Part shown: positions 26,410 to 35,653 of the stretch, one piece after another
How positions within the stretch are numbered: the stretch's first letter is position 1
How the letters are laid out: each line of letters starts with the position of its first letter
From: Methanococcoides sp052057775
Lineage (GTDB): Archaea; Halobacteriota; Methanosarcinia; Methanosarcinales; Methanosarcinaceae
Reading direction: 5' to 3'
DNA length: 64,000 nucleotides
NCBI RefSeq assembly: GCF_052057775.1
Contig: NZ_CP195121.1
Coordinates: forward strand, 868,001 to 932,000
The notes under the pieces: generated by a model
The model's database searches: none
Seen by the model: the letters and a program-made list of their open reading frames with translations, nothing else
What the model was told of the DNA's origin: nothing
Made by a program: the position numbers and the translations under genes

Positions 26410-27207
26410 TCACGCCTTTGATGATTCGATATGTCGGTGGAAAATTCCTTTTCCTCCCTTCTTCTCGATATAATCAATAGCTTTTTCAGAAGCTTTCTTC
26501 AAAACGGATTCTGCAGTCTTGTAATCAGGTGCAATGATCTTTATTCTGTATCTGGGTGCACCTGTGTACGTGATGTTGATCCTGACTTCTTCCTCTTTGA
26601 TCTTGGAAGCTGCCTTCAATGCCTTCTTGATTATCTCGATACCGTCCGGGTTGTTGGAGGTAAGGTCCACGTATCCTGCGATGTCTACGAATGGAAGTTT
26701 AATGTTCTCTTGAGCGATCTCGACTATCTTTTCGGCGAGCTTTTTGCTGATGTCGATCCCTTCAAAAGCTTCCTTCCCGCTGATAGCAGCTTCTTCAAAA
26801 CCAGTGTAGCAGCTTCCGAACTCTTCCATGAGAATGGATCTGACCTCTTCCATCTTCTTGGGGCTGGTCTTTGTGTCCTCGGCTACGAACTGGAGCCACT
26901 TCTCAGCTTTCTGTTCGTTCTTCCAGTCCTGGATCTTCGCACGCTTCTGATGTTCGTTGACATCCTTTAAGGACAGGTCTATGTGACGTCTGGTAGGGTC
27001 TACGTCCAGCACTTTGCAGACGATCTTCTGTCCTTCCCTGACGTAATCACGTACGTATTTTACCCATCCTGCCTTGATCTCGGAGATATGGATGAAACCT
27101 TCCTTTCCTCCATATTCCTCAAGAGTGGTATAGGCCCCAAAGTCGACCACATTCTTTACAGTACAAACTACGAAGTCGCCGCTTTCTGGCCAGTTGTTAT
27201 TATCCAT
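26410..27207 (-). CDS. Translation initiation factor aIF2 alpha subunit
   Basis: Alpha subunit of aIF2, 265 residues. The N-terminal S1 domain begins WPESGDFVVCTVKNVVDFGAY and includes EGFIHISEIK and RRHIDLSLKDV. A helical middle domain and a C-terminal alpha-beta domain that contacts the gamma subunit follow. The equivalent of the eukaryotic Ser51 region lies near the HISEIKAGW loop. It is in the conserved order rpl44e-rps27e-aIF2alpha-nop10 and is 11 bases after rps27e. Confidence 0.95.
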   Translation of the reverse strand: MDNNNWPESGDFVVCTVKNVVDFGAYTTLEEYGGKEGFIHISEIKAGWVKYVRDYVREGQKIVCKVLDVDPTRRHIDLSLKDVNEHQKRAKIQDWKNEQKAEKWLQFVAEDTKTSPKKMEEVRSILMEEFGSCYTGFEEAAISGKEAFEGIDISKKLAEKIVEIAQENIKLPFVDIAGYVDLTSNNPDGIEIIKKALKAASKIKEEEVRINITYTGAPRYRIKIIAPDYKTAESVLKKASEKAIDYIEKKGGKGIFHRHIESSKA

Positions 27208-27218
27208 TCTACACCACT

Positions 27219-27395
27219 TTATTCAAGTACTTCCAGGATATGTGTTGTGATTGTTGACTTTCCGCCGGTTGATTCTGCGAGTGTCCTGCCGCATACCAGA
27301 CAGGTTACATTGCGGCTTGCACTGCCGAAGATGACCTGCTCGTTGGAGCAGTCATTGCATTTTACGCGTAAAAATCTGCTTTTTGGTTGTGCCAT
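27219..27395 (-). CDS. rps27e: 30S ribosomal protein S27e
   Basis: A 58-residue zinc-ribbon small-subunit protein with pairs VKCNDCSNEQ and TCLVCGRTL. AAGGA lies nine bases before the ATG at 27395, so I use that start. An in-frame ATG at 27404 overlaps the stop of rpl44e as ATGA and is an alternative. It is located between rpl44e and aIF2-alpha. Confidence 0.93.
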   Translation of the reverse strand: MAQPKSRFLRVKCNDCSNEQVIFGSASRNVTCLVCGRTLAESTGGKSTITTHILEVLE

Positions 27396-27400
27396 TTTTA

Positions 27401-27679
27401 TCATTCCTTAAACTCGAATTTCTTTGCTCTGAAGCATGGTCTCTGGTGTGACTTGTTGCACTCGGCGCAGCGGTATTTGAGCTGTACTCTCTTGGTTGGC
27501 TTGTCTCCTCCAGGAACCTTTGAGAACTTTCCACTGTTTCCGATGCCTGATTGCCTCTTCTTCTGTCTTGCAATGTGTGTCATGGACGATGCTTTGCCTT
27601 TCTTGACTTTCTCTGCAATGTGTTCAGTGTGCTTTTTGCAGGATGGGCAATATGTTCTGAACCTCTTTGGGATTTTCAT
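27401..27679 (-). CDS. rpl44e: 50S ribosomal protein L44e
   Basis: A 92-residue large-subunit zinc-binding protein (eL42). It starts MKIPKRFRTYCPSCKKHTEH with the first CxxC. The loop with GGDKPTKRVQLKYRCAEC holds the second pair and the GGxxxP element that lines the E site. The length is standard. It is 15 bases after gins51. Confidence 0.95.
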   Translation of the reverse strand: MKIPKRFRTYCPSCKKHTEHIAEKVKKGKASSMTHIARQKKRQSGIGNSGKFSKVPGGDKPTKRVQLKYRCAECNKSHQRPCFRAKKFEFKE

Positions 27680-27694
27680 TATTTACACCTTTTA

Positions 27695-28432
27695 TTAATT
27701 CGAATCGTTTATTTTTGTGATAAGATGAGCAGCACCTCGTTTTACCAGAACATTTGCGTTCATTGCCGGTAAAACAACAACATCTTCTGCTTTGGTAGTA
27801 TAATTCCGATTATCTACAGCATTAAATGTCGGTAGGTCTTTCAATATTCGGACAACAAAGTACTCTTCATTTATATTCCTTTTGGGTATCTCCGGCTCAT
27901 CCACATTGCTCTCCTCTGTATGGGCCCGGGATGTTGCTGCTCCTTGTGACGTTTGTTCTATTATTTTATCTTCTGTATCATGTTGTGGGTAATGTTGTGG
28001 GTTTTGATCATATCCCGTCGCTTCCTGCTTCTTAACAGGGGTTGTCATTGATGCAGGATCAAGTATCGGCTCCAGCAACTGATTCCTTGCGACCTGTATC
28101 GCTGAAAGTGTTGCTTCGTATACCGTCTGTTCTGCGGGAAGTAACTTGTCCAGGTCCTGTCTTGGTGAACTGCTTGAGAATGCATTTGATGTGGCCCTTG
28201 ATGTTATCTTTCGTATCCTTCGAATAAATATGGTCTCCACGTCATTGATAGCACTCTGGAGCTCATCCTCAAGTATCTTCGATTCAGCAGAACGCGGGTT
28301 GTTGATCTTCCGGATCTCGTCTTCAAGCTCATGGATATACTCGTCCACCATTCTGTAGAATCCGGGCGGCAATGACCTTAAGGCGGAACTATTTTCTTCC
28401 CGGAGTATATTCTTTAGCTCATTACGGTCCAT
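27695..28432 (-). CDS. GINS complex subunit Gins51 (Sld5/Psf1-like)
   Basis: Subunit of the archaeal GINS complex, which activates the MCM helicase at replication forks. The helical A domain opens LKNILREENSSALRSLPPGF and continues with EDEIRKINNPRSAESKILEDE, both typical of archaeal Gins51. A Gln/Thr-rich linker (about residues 125-185) leads to the C-terminal beta domain. A GTG at 28444 is possible, but GAGGTG nine bases before ATG 28432 supports the shorter form of 245 residues. It overlaps the end of priS. Confidence 0.87.
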   Translation of the reverse strand: MDRNELKNILREENSSALRSLPPGFYRMVDEYIHELEDEIRKINNPRSAESKILEDELQSAINDVETIFIRRIRKITSRATSNAFSSSSPRQDLDKLLPAEQTVYEATLSAIQVARNQLLEPILDPASMTTPVKKQEATGYDQNPQHYPQHDTEDKIIEQTSQGAATSRAHTEESNVDEPEIPKRNINEEYFVVRILKDLPTFNAVDNRNYTTKAEDVVVLPAMNANVLVKRGAAHLITKINDSN

Positions 28433-29594
28433 ATTCTGCTGCACCTCTGCACATCAGGTACACTGCTGCGTATTCAGGTAATTCCTGTGTACCCTCCTCA
28501 ACATAGAGGTCATTACCCTTCATTTGTACTGCAAAAGGCTTTATCACTTTTAATTTTACCGGCTTGTCCGAGAACACCACAGCATCTGTCAGCGGTTCGA
28601 AGTTCTCAAGCTCGGATATGGAAAGCGACGTGACTTTCATCCCTGATTTTCCGTGAAGTGATCCTCCAAGGCGTATTAACCTCTTTATGTCTCCTGTGAC
28701 CGGCTCGTCCACGCTTGCTGACATGTCGTTGACTGCCTGCAATGCAAGGGTCTGTATTATATCCTTATTGACTTTTGAAAGGGCTTCCATGTTCCCTCTC
28801 CTCAGCAGTTCGACCTGACCTTCATCCCTTAATATATCTACCATTTTCTCCGCGGTCTTTTTGCCTATACCTTTAAATCCGGTGAAAAGTTCTACTGCAT
28901 CTTCCTTGGCTGCGAGGTCGGTAAGATAGGATACCAGATATCTGTTTATCCTTCCTCCCCATCCTCCTTCGCTCTCGGAAGACAGCATGTTCATCTTTGC
29001 GTTCTCGCTTCCTGCATCACCACTGACCGATTTCTTGTAGAATATCCGATCAAGGTTAAGTCCTCTTCCGCTGATATAGTCCACGATCTCTCTTCGTTCT
29101 GCACTTTCAAGGGTGCGTACACGCGGGTCTTCTATATGGAAATGGTATCCTCTTCCTCCTGAGAAGACTGCCCTTATATCATCTTCATTGAATCCGAAGT
29201 CGTTTATCAGGAAATCATACAGTTTTAATGTCTCTTTTTTGACATGGTCGAGCATCTCGGAATATGAATTTGGTGCACCTGGGATGTGGTCTGCATCAAG
29301 GTCAAAGATGAGGTCTGCTTCCAGCCAGTGTTTTTCCTTCATGGTGGGTGCACTGGGGTAGGTGTAGTATGCAACGGAATGGTATGCATGTGCAGGTGCC
29401 ATGCCTGCCATATATTCTTCTACCTCACCTGTGGATCCGAATGACTTATGTCTTCTCATTACCGTTTCCGGCATCTCGTCAAAAGATATGAATCCCCACT
29501 CACGGGCTTCCAGCCTGGAAGGGATGTGTATCTGTGCCGTCCTGTAATATTCCTGGAACTTCGATTTGAGGAAATATTTTGTCTTAAAGTTCAT
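28422..29594 (-). CDS. priS: DNA primase small (catalytic) subunit
   Basis: Archaeal/eukaryotic-type primase catalytic chain, 390 residues. It contains the catalytic pair in DLIFDLDADHIPG and the conserved VFSGGRGYHFHIEDPRVR block. A helix-hairpin-helix-like GFKGIGKKTAEKMVDIL segment and a late LIRLGGSLHGKSGMKV block are also seen. The start follows a CAGGCAATG stretch. It heads the conserved minus-strand cluster linking replication and translation, and is divergent from the NFACT gene. Confidence 0.95.
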   Translation of the reverse strand: MNFKTKYFLKSKFQEYYRTAQIHIPSRLEAREWGFISFDEMPETVMRRHKSFGSTGEVEEYMAGMAPAHAYHSVAYYTYPSAPTMKEKHWLEADLIFDLDADHIPGAPNSYSEMLDHVKKETLKLYDFLINDFGFNEDDIRAVFSGGRGYHFHIEDPRVRTLESAERREIVDYISGRGLNLDRIFYKKSVSGDAGSENAKMNMLSSESEGGWGGRINRYLVSYLTDLAAKEDAVELFTGFKGIGKKTAEKMVDILRDEGQVELLRRGNMEALSKVNKDIIQTLALQAVNDMSASVDEPVTGDIKRLIRLGGSLHGKSGMKVTSLSISELENFEPLTDAVVFSDKPVKLKVIKPFAVQMKGNDLYVEEGTQELPEYAAVYLMCRGAAEYGP

Positions 29595-29738
29595 TGCCTG
29601 TTTCCTGATGATATTGTCTGCTTATCGCGACTCCAGTTATTTGATGTTTTAATCCTATTTCTTTATTACTTCAATTTGCGTAACTTGCGTTTACAAATAT
29701 GGATAAACCTTAAGTCAGGTCGAACGCTATAAGCATCT

Positions 29739-31736
29739 ATGAAACAGGAGATGACGAGCGCAGATGTGGCTGCTCTTGTATCCGAACTTGGTAATGTTGA
29801 TGTTGAAGGTTCCCTTATCGATGCAAAGATCGGTAAGATATACCAGCCTGTTCCCGGTGAGATCAGGATCCATCTTTTCATATTCGGAAAAGGGCGTGAC
29901 AATCTGGTGATAGAGGCAGGCAAGAGGGCTCACATGACCCAGTATGTGCGTCCAAGCCCCAAGATACCTCATGCATTCCCCATGTTGCTGAGGAAGCACA
30001 TTATGGGTGGCAGGATCACTTCTGTTGAACAGTATGATTTTGACAGGATCATTGAGATCGGAGTGATCCGCGGTGGAATTGAGACCATACTTGTGTGTGA
30101 GCTGTTCGCAAGAGGCAATATTGTTCTTCTCGACAGCGACCGCAGGATCATCCTGCCGATGAATCCGGTGACCTTCAGGGGAAGGAGGGTTCGCAGCGGT
30201 GAGATATATGAATATCCGGAAGCCCAGTTAAGCCCTCTTGATGTGGAAGAGGATGCGATGGCTGAAGTATTTGCATCCTCTACCTCCGATATTGTCAGGA
30301 CCATAGCTACAAGGTACAATCTTGGTGGTGTTCTTGCAGAGGAGGTCTGTCTCAGAGCAGGCATTGACAAGAGCAAAGCAGCAAAGGAGGCAGGTCATGA
30401 TGATGTGCTAGCTCTTTGTGAAGCTGTGAAGGTCGTGTTCTCTCCTATAACAGAGAAGCAGCTGAAACCATGTATTGTCAAAAAGAAGGTCAAAGATGGG
30501 CTTGAGGCAGTAGATGTCATCCCTCTGGAACTTGAGCAGTATTCCTCCGATGAAAAGGAATTCTTCCCTTCCTTCAATAAGGCCCTTGATGAGTTCTTCG
30601 GGAAGAAGGCATCTGAGGAAGTGATCGAGCAGGTAGTTGCCATTAAGAAAGAAAAGGTGGATGTCTTTGAAAGAAGGCTTCGCAAACAGGAAGAAGCTAT
30701 CAAAAATTTCGAAAAGGATGCAAACAGGCTCACCACCATTGCAGAGAAAATATATGAGCACTACCAGAACATTGAGGAGTTGCTTTCTATTCTGGAGAAT
30801 GCACGTGATAAAGGCTATTCCTGGGACGAGATCCGTTCGATCCTCAAAAAGGCAAAGGATGACCTTCCTGCGGCACGCACCATCGAGAGTATCGATCCTG
30901 CAGAAGGTATCATTGTGATGGATCTTGATGGTACCAAAGCAAGCATAAGTATTCGCAAGACCGTTCCACAGAATGCACAGATCTTTTATGATAAGGCCAA
31001 GAAACTGACCCGAAAACGTGAAGGTGCCCTGCGTGCTATCGAGGATACAAAGATCGCAATGCAGAAGAAAGAGAAGAAGATGTCCAATAAGAGGAAAGCT
31101 TTCTTCAAGAAACACTGGTATGACCGGTTCAGGTGGTTCTTTTCTTCAGATGGGTTCCTTATTGTTGGAGGAAGAGATGCGGATACCAACGAGGAGCTTG
31201 TGAAAAAGTACATGGAGAAACGTGACATCGTGTTCCATACCCAGGCTCCCGGAGCACCTATCACGATCATCAAGACCGAAGGGAAGGATGTTCCTGAAAC
31301 GACCCTTGAGGAAGCTGCAAGGTTCGTGGTATCCTATTCCAGTGTCTGGAAATCCGGCCAGTTCAGTGGTGATTGCTACTGGGTGAAACCTGAGCAGGTC
31401 TCAAAGACACCCGAATCGGGAGAATACCTGAAAAAAGGTTCTTTCATCATTCGCGGGGAGCGTAATTATTACAGGGACGTTCCTGTAGGTGCTGCTGTAG
31501 GCCTGGAACTTGGTGCCGAGACCCGAGTTATCGGAGGTCCGGTATCAGCTATACAGAACTCCGGCAAGTACGTCGTGGAAATTGTTCCTGGTAAGTTCAA
31601 CCAGAACGATATTGCGAAGAAGGTCTATCGTATCTATGTGGATGAACTGAAGGACCCGTCCTTTGTCAAGCAGATAGCATCTCCGGACATAATTGCAAAG
31701 AGGCTGCCTCCGGGAGAATCTGATATCAAGAAATGA
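29739..31736 (+). CDS. NFACT-family ribosome quality control protein (Rqc2/NEMF homologue)
   Basis: A 665-residue archaeal homologue of Rqc2/NEMF, which binds obstructed 60S/50S-tRNA complexes. Domain order: NFACT-N with the MKQEMTSADVAALVSELG start (about 1-190), a helix-hairpin region and a long coiled coil (about 290-450), and NFACT-R near 460-570 with WYDRFRWFFSSDGFLIVGGR followed by the conserved RNA-binding segment HTQAPGAPITIIK. The ribosome-rescue factor Pelota follows 47 bases downstream on the same strand. No ribosome binding site is seen before the ATG. Confidence 0.93.
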   Translation: MKQEMTSADVAALVSELGNVDVEGSLIDAKIGKIYQPVPGEIRIHLFIFGKGRDNLVIEAGKRAHMTQYVRPSPKIPHAFPMLLRKHIMGGRITSVEQYDFDRIIEIGVIRGGIETILVCELFARGNIVLLDSDRRIILPMNPVTFRGRRVRSGEIYEYPEAQLSPLDVEEDAMAEVFASSTSDIVRTIATRYNLGGVLAEEVCLRAGIDKSKAAKEAGHDDVLALCEAVKVVFSPITEKQLKPCIVKKKVKDGLEAVDVIPLELEQYSSDEKEFFPSFNKALDEFFGKKASEEVIEQVVAIKKEKVDVFERRLRKQEEAIKNFEKDANRLTTIAEKIYEHYQNIEELLSILENARDKGYSWDEIRSILKKAKDDLPAARTIESIDPAEGIIVMDLDGTKASISIRKTVPQNAQIFYDKAKKLTRKREGALRAIEDTKIAMQKKEKKMSNKRKAFFKKHWYDRFRWFFSSDGFLIVGGRDADTNEELVKKYMEKRDIVFHTQAPGAPITIIKTEGKDVPETTLEEAARFVVSYSSVWKSGQFSGDCYWVKPEQVSKTPESGEYLKKGSFIIRGERNYYRDVPVGAAVGLELGAETRVIGGPVSAIQNSGKYVVEIVPGKFNQNDIAKKVYRIYVDELKDPSFVKQIASPDIIAKRLPPGESDIKK

Positions 31737-31783
31737 TATCCGGTAAGTATGGATATATGACCGTGTAAATTGTTGGTATTATC

Positions 31784-32827
31784 ATGAGAGTAACAAAAAG
31801 AGAACTGAAGGGAAATAAGGAAGGTGAGATCGCTCTTACTCCGGAGACACTGGATGATCTATGGCACCTTAAATATATCATCGAGAAAGGTGACCTTGTA
31901 TTTGCTCTTACCAAAAGGAAAGCAGACTCCGCCACCGACAAGCTCCGGCCGGAGAAAGCTGAGAAAAAGAATGTGAGGCTTGGCATCAGGGTGGAGGATC
32001 TTGAGTTCCATAAGTTCTCGAACCGCCTCAGAGTACACGGTCTTATTGAGCATGGTATGGATGCCGGTTATCATCATACTCTCAATATAGAGGAGGGTAC
32101 AGCTCTTTCTATAATCAAGCACTGGAAAAAGGACCAGGTAGAGCGTGTGAATGAAGCGGAGGCTGTTTCCAAAAGGCCAAAGGTCATTATCGTGGCTATC
32201 GAGGAAGGGGATGCAGACATCGGTTTTGTCCGCCATTACGGTATAGAGGTGTATTCTCATATCCGTCAATCGACCGGTAAGGGTGAGGGGACACTTCGCG
32301 AGGTATTCTTCAGCAGCATCCTGGACCAATTGATGCATGCCATGTGCGGCACAGAGTCGGTGGTAGTTGCAGGCCCGGGTTTTACCAAAGATGACCTGCT
32401 GAAGTACATCTCTTCGAAGGACCCCGAGCTTGCAACCGGTATTCTGGTAGAGGACACATCTTCAATAGGTATGTCCGGTTTTCAGGAAGTCCTCAAAAGG
32501 GGGGCAGTTGACAGGATCATGGAAGAATCCCGTATTGCAAGGGAATCCTCGCTGATGGACGATCTTTTAAAAGAAATGGCCCTTGGGGGGAAGGTCGCAT
32601 ATGGTATGGATGAGGTAAAAAAAGCCATTGATTATGGTGCCGTGGAAACACTTCTGATAGCTGACGAGTTGCTTAGGCTTGAAAGGGAAGAGGGCAACAT
32701 CGATGCCATGATACAGGAGGTCGAGCATGCACAGGGTACAATGGTGGTATTCAGCACGGAGTTCGAGCCGGGGCAGAAATTACATTCTCTTGGTGGCATA
32801 GCAGCAATGTTGAGATTCAGCATCTGA
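31784..32827 (+). CDS. pelA: Pelota (Dom34) mRNA surveillance/ribosome rescue factor
   Basis: A 347-residue eRF1-like protein without the GGQ motif that splits stalled ribosomes together with the ABCE1 ATPase. The N-terminal Sm-like domain is seen in TPETLDDLWHLKYIIEKGD. The central domain includes VVVAGPGFTKDDLLKYISSK, and the C-terminal domain includes LIADELLRLEREEG and GQKLHSLGGIAAMLRF. Length and domain order are normal. It lies next to the NFACT gene, making a rescue pair. Confidence 0.95.
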   Translation: MRVTKRELKGNKEGEIALTPETLDDLWHLKYIIEKGDLVFALTKRKADSATDKLRPEKAEKKNVRLGIRVEDLEFHKFSNRLRVHGLIEHGMDAGYHHTLNIEEGTALSIIKHWKKDQVERVNEAEAVSKRPKVIIVAIEEGDADIGFVRHYGIEVYSHIRQSTGKGEGTLREVFFSSILDQLMHAMCGTESVVVAGPGFTKDDLLKYISSKDPELATGILVEDTSSIGMSGFQEVLKRGAVDRIMEESRIARESSLMDDLLKEMALGGKVAYGMDEVKKAIDYGAVETLLIADELLRLEREEGNIDAMIQEVEHAQGTMVVFSTEFEPGQKLHSLGGIAAMLRFSI

Positions 32828-32841
32828 AAAATAAGTGGCCA

Positions 32842-33738
32842 TCAACGCTTTTGCCTGGTGCTGCCCAGTGCAGGTCTTTCGATGTAGTCCAGGCAAAGTA
32901 GTTCTTTCCCGTCCATATATACCCTGACAGTACCTCCTGATTCGGATATTGTCACTGCTATTGCAAAAGTGTCCCTTGTGATGGCGGCTGCTGAGACATG
33001 CCTGCCACCAAGACCCTTTTCAATGTCGATGTCCTTTGCATCAACATCAAGGTATCTTCCTGCAGCATGGACCAGGCCATCTTCCGATATTACAAAAATT
33101 CCATCAAGAAGGCCAAATTCCTTGATAGACTCCCAGTTCTTTTTATCCAGTATATCCCTGTGTTCGTTCTTATGGCCTGCATAGGGGTTGAGTATCATCT
33201 GGTGGGAACGCTCCATGACCTCATCGGTGTCTCCCAGTATAAATGCAGTTCCGATCTTGTGACCTTCCCTTCCGCTTGCGGCAATATCAAATGCAATTGT
33301 AAGTACCGCACGCATGACCTCGGGTTCTATCCTTTCCTCACATTCCTGAAGGACCCTGATAAGCGGGCTCTGTGATATCTCATGTATCACTATTGCGCTT
33401 GATTCCTTTGTCTGGATCAAGCCGACTATTGTGCCTTCCCTGAGCTCTCCGATTATATGTTCGATAGCTGCTGCCTCTTCGATATATTGGACATTCCCTG
33501 ATGTTTCCCTGTTTATGGGCTCAATGATCTTCTTCAGGTGGTCACCTTCATCACCGGTGTCGGAGATCAGGTTATCGATTATACTTTTCTGTCGTCTGGT
33601 CACATAATATATGGGGATGCTGGTCTTAAACTCATGAAGATCAATGTCTCCGGATACTATTATGGCAGGAGCTTCCAGCTCTTCAGCTATTTGGACCGCG
33701 TGTCCTGCCAGTATTTTTGTTGTAATGTTAGTATCCAT
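32842..33738 (-). CDS. dacZ: Diadenylate cyclase DacZ (c-di-AMP synthase)
   Basis: Makes cyclic di-AMP from two ATP. The 298-residue protein has an N-terminal pyruvate-kinase-C-like domain (about 1-140, starting AGHAVQIAEELEAPAIIVSG). A C-terminal DAC domain carries GTAFILGD, DGIFVISEDGLVHAAGRYLD (the DGA-type motif) and GLGGRHVSAAAIT (the RHR/S-type motif). This is the archaeal DacZ arrangement; in methanogens c-di-AMP is tied to osmotic balance. AGAGGGAATGC precedes the ATG. It is convergent with pelA. Confidence 0.9.
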   Translation of the reverse strand: MDTNITTKILAGHAVQIAEELEAPAIIVSGDIDLHEFKTSIPIYYVTRRQKSIIDNLISDTGDEGDHLKKIIEPINRETSGNVQYIEEAAAIEHIIGELREGTIVGLIQTKESSAIVIHEISQSPLIRVLQECEERIEPEVMRAVLTIAFDIAASGREGHKIGTAFILGDTDEVMERSHQMILNPYAGHKNEHRDILDKKNWESIKEFGLLDGIFVISEDGLVHAAGRYLDVDAKDIDIEKGLGGRHVSAAAITRDTFAIAVTISESGGTVRVYMDGKELLCLDYIERPALGSTRQKR

Positions 33739-33860
33739 GCATTCCCTCTGATATTTTGTATGATTAATTATGGTAATAATCGATTATATATATTATCTAT
33801 ATCGGATCACCCTCTTCCTCAACAGTATCATTTAACAGCTATATCCTCCATCTTCTTTAT

Positions 33861-34406
33861 ATGGCCAGAATATTTGTTGCAGTCGATCTGCCGGAAGAGT
33901 TCCGTGATGAGGTCCGTGGCATACAATCACGTTTTTCCGGTCTGAAGTTGAAATTGGTTGATCCTGAACTTGTGCACGTCACTATGAAGTTCATCGGAGA
34001 GGTAAAGGATCCAATGGTGTCGGAAGTTGCAGAAGCATTGGGGGAAGTGGAATGCAAGCCTTTTGATGCTTTTATTGGAGGTGTCGGAGTTTTTCCAAAC
34101 CCTAAAGCACCAAGGGTTGTCTGGTTGGGTGCTGAAGGTAACTTTGAGGTGCTCCATGATGAGGTAGAATCATGTCTCTCAAAGTTCCGGTTCAAGAAGG
34201 ATCGAAAGAAATTCACTGCACATGCCACCCTTGCGAGAATTAAATTTATGCCTTCAGGTCAGAGGGAGGAATTCCTTGAACTGCTAGATGAGCTCAGTGA
34301 TATTGAAATTGGAAACATGGTGGTTGACAGGATAAGTTTAAAGAAGAGCACTCTCACACCGCAGGGTCCGATATATGAAACTCTTCATGAGGTCATGCTG
34401 AAATGA
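33861..34406 (+). CDS. thpR: RNA 2',3'-cyclic phosphodiesterase (LigT/ThpR)
   Basis: A 2H phosphodiesterase of 181 residues. The two catalytic HxT motifs are HVTMKFIGEV (about residue 39) and HATLARIKF (about residue 126). It opens the 2',3'-cyclic phosphates of RNA and possibly takes part in tRNA end processing. The start ARIFVAVDLPEEFRDEV is typical. The ATG follows ATATGG with no clear ribosome binding site. It stands alone. Confidence 0.93.
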   Translation: MARIFVAVDLPEEFRDEVRGIQSRFSGLKLKLVDPELVHVTMKFIGEVKDPMVSEVAEALGEVECKPFDAFIGGVGVFPNPKAPRVVWLGAEGNFEVLHDEVESCLSKFRFKKDRKKFTAHATLARIKFMPSGQREEFLELLDELSDIEIGNMVVDRISLKKSTLTPQGPIYETLHEVMLK

Positions 34407-34499
34407 AGAGCTATAGTCTCTCTTTTTCAATATCGCTCTAAAAAAGTGGAGGAATGTGATCGGTTGATCACTATTCCTTTTATTATTCCGGTTCTGTCT

Positions 34500-35528
34500 T
34501 TAATTGGTTGTTGTCTCGTATTCTGCAAAGCCTTCTGAGCGAAGTATCCTTTTGTCAGATGTTATGATCAGGCATTCAACACCTTCAAGGGATTCGATGA
34601 GTTGCAGTCCTTGCTCTTCCCCGAGCACGAAAACAGTAGTTGCCAGAGCGTCGGCATCCATGGTCGTTTCTGCAATTACTGTTGCACTGATCAGTTCGTT
34701 CACCGAGTATCCTGTCCTTGGATCTGAAATGTGGGAGACCTTTGCAGCATCACTGAAATAGCGCTCGTAGTTTCCGCTTGTTGCAACGGCCATATCTTCA
34801 AGCTGCATTACTGTAATGAAATCCCCTTGCTTGTCAGGATTCTGGAGTCCTACTGTCCAGTGACTTCCATCAGGTTTTGTACCAATATACCTGCCATCTC
34901 CTCCGGCATCAACAAAACAACTGGTTATGCCTTCTGAGATCAGTACTTCTACAGCCTGGTCAACAGCATATCCTTTTGCTATTCCTCCAAGAGCGATCTT
35001 CATTCCCGGTTCCATTGTGATATTATTACCTTCGATATCGATAGTTCTGTAATCAACAAGTTCAAGGGTTGTGTTTATCTCTTCCTGGGTAGGGGGCTGA
35101 TATGTTCCGCCGGGACTGAACTTGCTAGCCCAGAGGTCGAGTATCGGCATGATGGTGATATCAAATGCACCCTCGCTTATCTCTGAGAAATATGTCGAGC
35201 GCTCAACAACATAGATCAGGTCAGGTGAAGCTCCTTCCAGTTTGGACTGTTCATTAAGGATGCTTGCCTGGCTTTCGTTGCTGTAAGTGCTTAGGATACT
35301 ATCGGTATATGCGACTCTTTCAAAAGCTTTATCAATAGTATGTACCGCGTGTTCCCCGTCAGAATCATAGATCAAAATTGTAACTGTAGTGTCCATTAAG
35401 CTGCGAACATCAGTATAAACAATTTCATTCTGTTCAGGAAAACCACTCTCCTGCTCTTCATATAATGCACTGAATGAAACCGTAACTATAACGATTAATA
35501 CTATCAATAGAACTGTTTTATTGTTCAT
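34500..35528 (-). CDS. apbE: FAD:protein FMN transferase (ApbE), membrane-anchored
   Basis: Attaches FMN covalently to Thr/Ser in flavinylation motifs. The 342-residue protein has an N-terminal signal anchor (about residues 4-24). The ApbE core then shows VERSTYFSEISEGAFDITIMP, KIALGGIAKGYAVDQAV, CFVDAGGDGRYIG and the metal-binding ATTVFVLGEEQGL. Its position divergent from the Rnf operon strongly suggests that it flavinylates RnfG (motif TGAT) on the outer face of the membrane, as shown for bacterial Rnf. No lipobox is seen. Confidence 0.94.
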   Translation of the reverse strand: MNNKTVLLIVLIVIVTVSFSALYEEQESGFPEQNEIVYTDVRSLMDTTVTILIYDSDGEHAVHTIDKAFERVAYTDSILSTYSNESQASILNEQSKLEGASPDLIYVVERSTYFSEISEGAFDITIMPILDLWASKFSPGGTYQPPTQEEINTTLELVDYRTIDIEGNNITMEPGMKIALGGIAKGYAVDQAVEVLISEGITSCFVDAGGDGRYIGTKPDGSHWTVGLQNPDKQGDFITVMQLEDMAVATSGNYERYFSDAAKVSHISDPRTGYSVNELISATVIAETTMDADALATTVFVLGEEQGLQLIESLEGVECLIITSDKRILRSEGFAEYETTTN

Positions 35529-35570
35529 GCCTTAGGGATGGATATGCTTAATATTAAGCTTATTTCGAAA

Positions 35571-35580
35571 CCTATAAATA
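35571..35580 (+). promoter_or_regulatory. TATA box of the Rnf operon
   Basis: CCTATAAATA preceded by a purine-rich CGAAA (BRE-like). It would start transcription near 35605, giving a short leader of about 50 bases before the ATG at 35654. Judged by eye. Confidence 0.55.
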
Positions 35581-35653
35581 TTGACAATCAGTGATTCTGG
35601 CAAATAAAACAGTCTACAGATGTTAATTATTATTCATGATAGGATGTGTAAGA

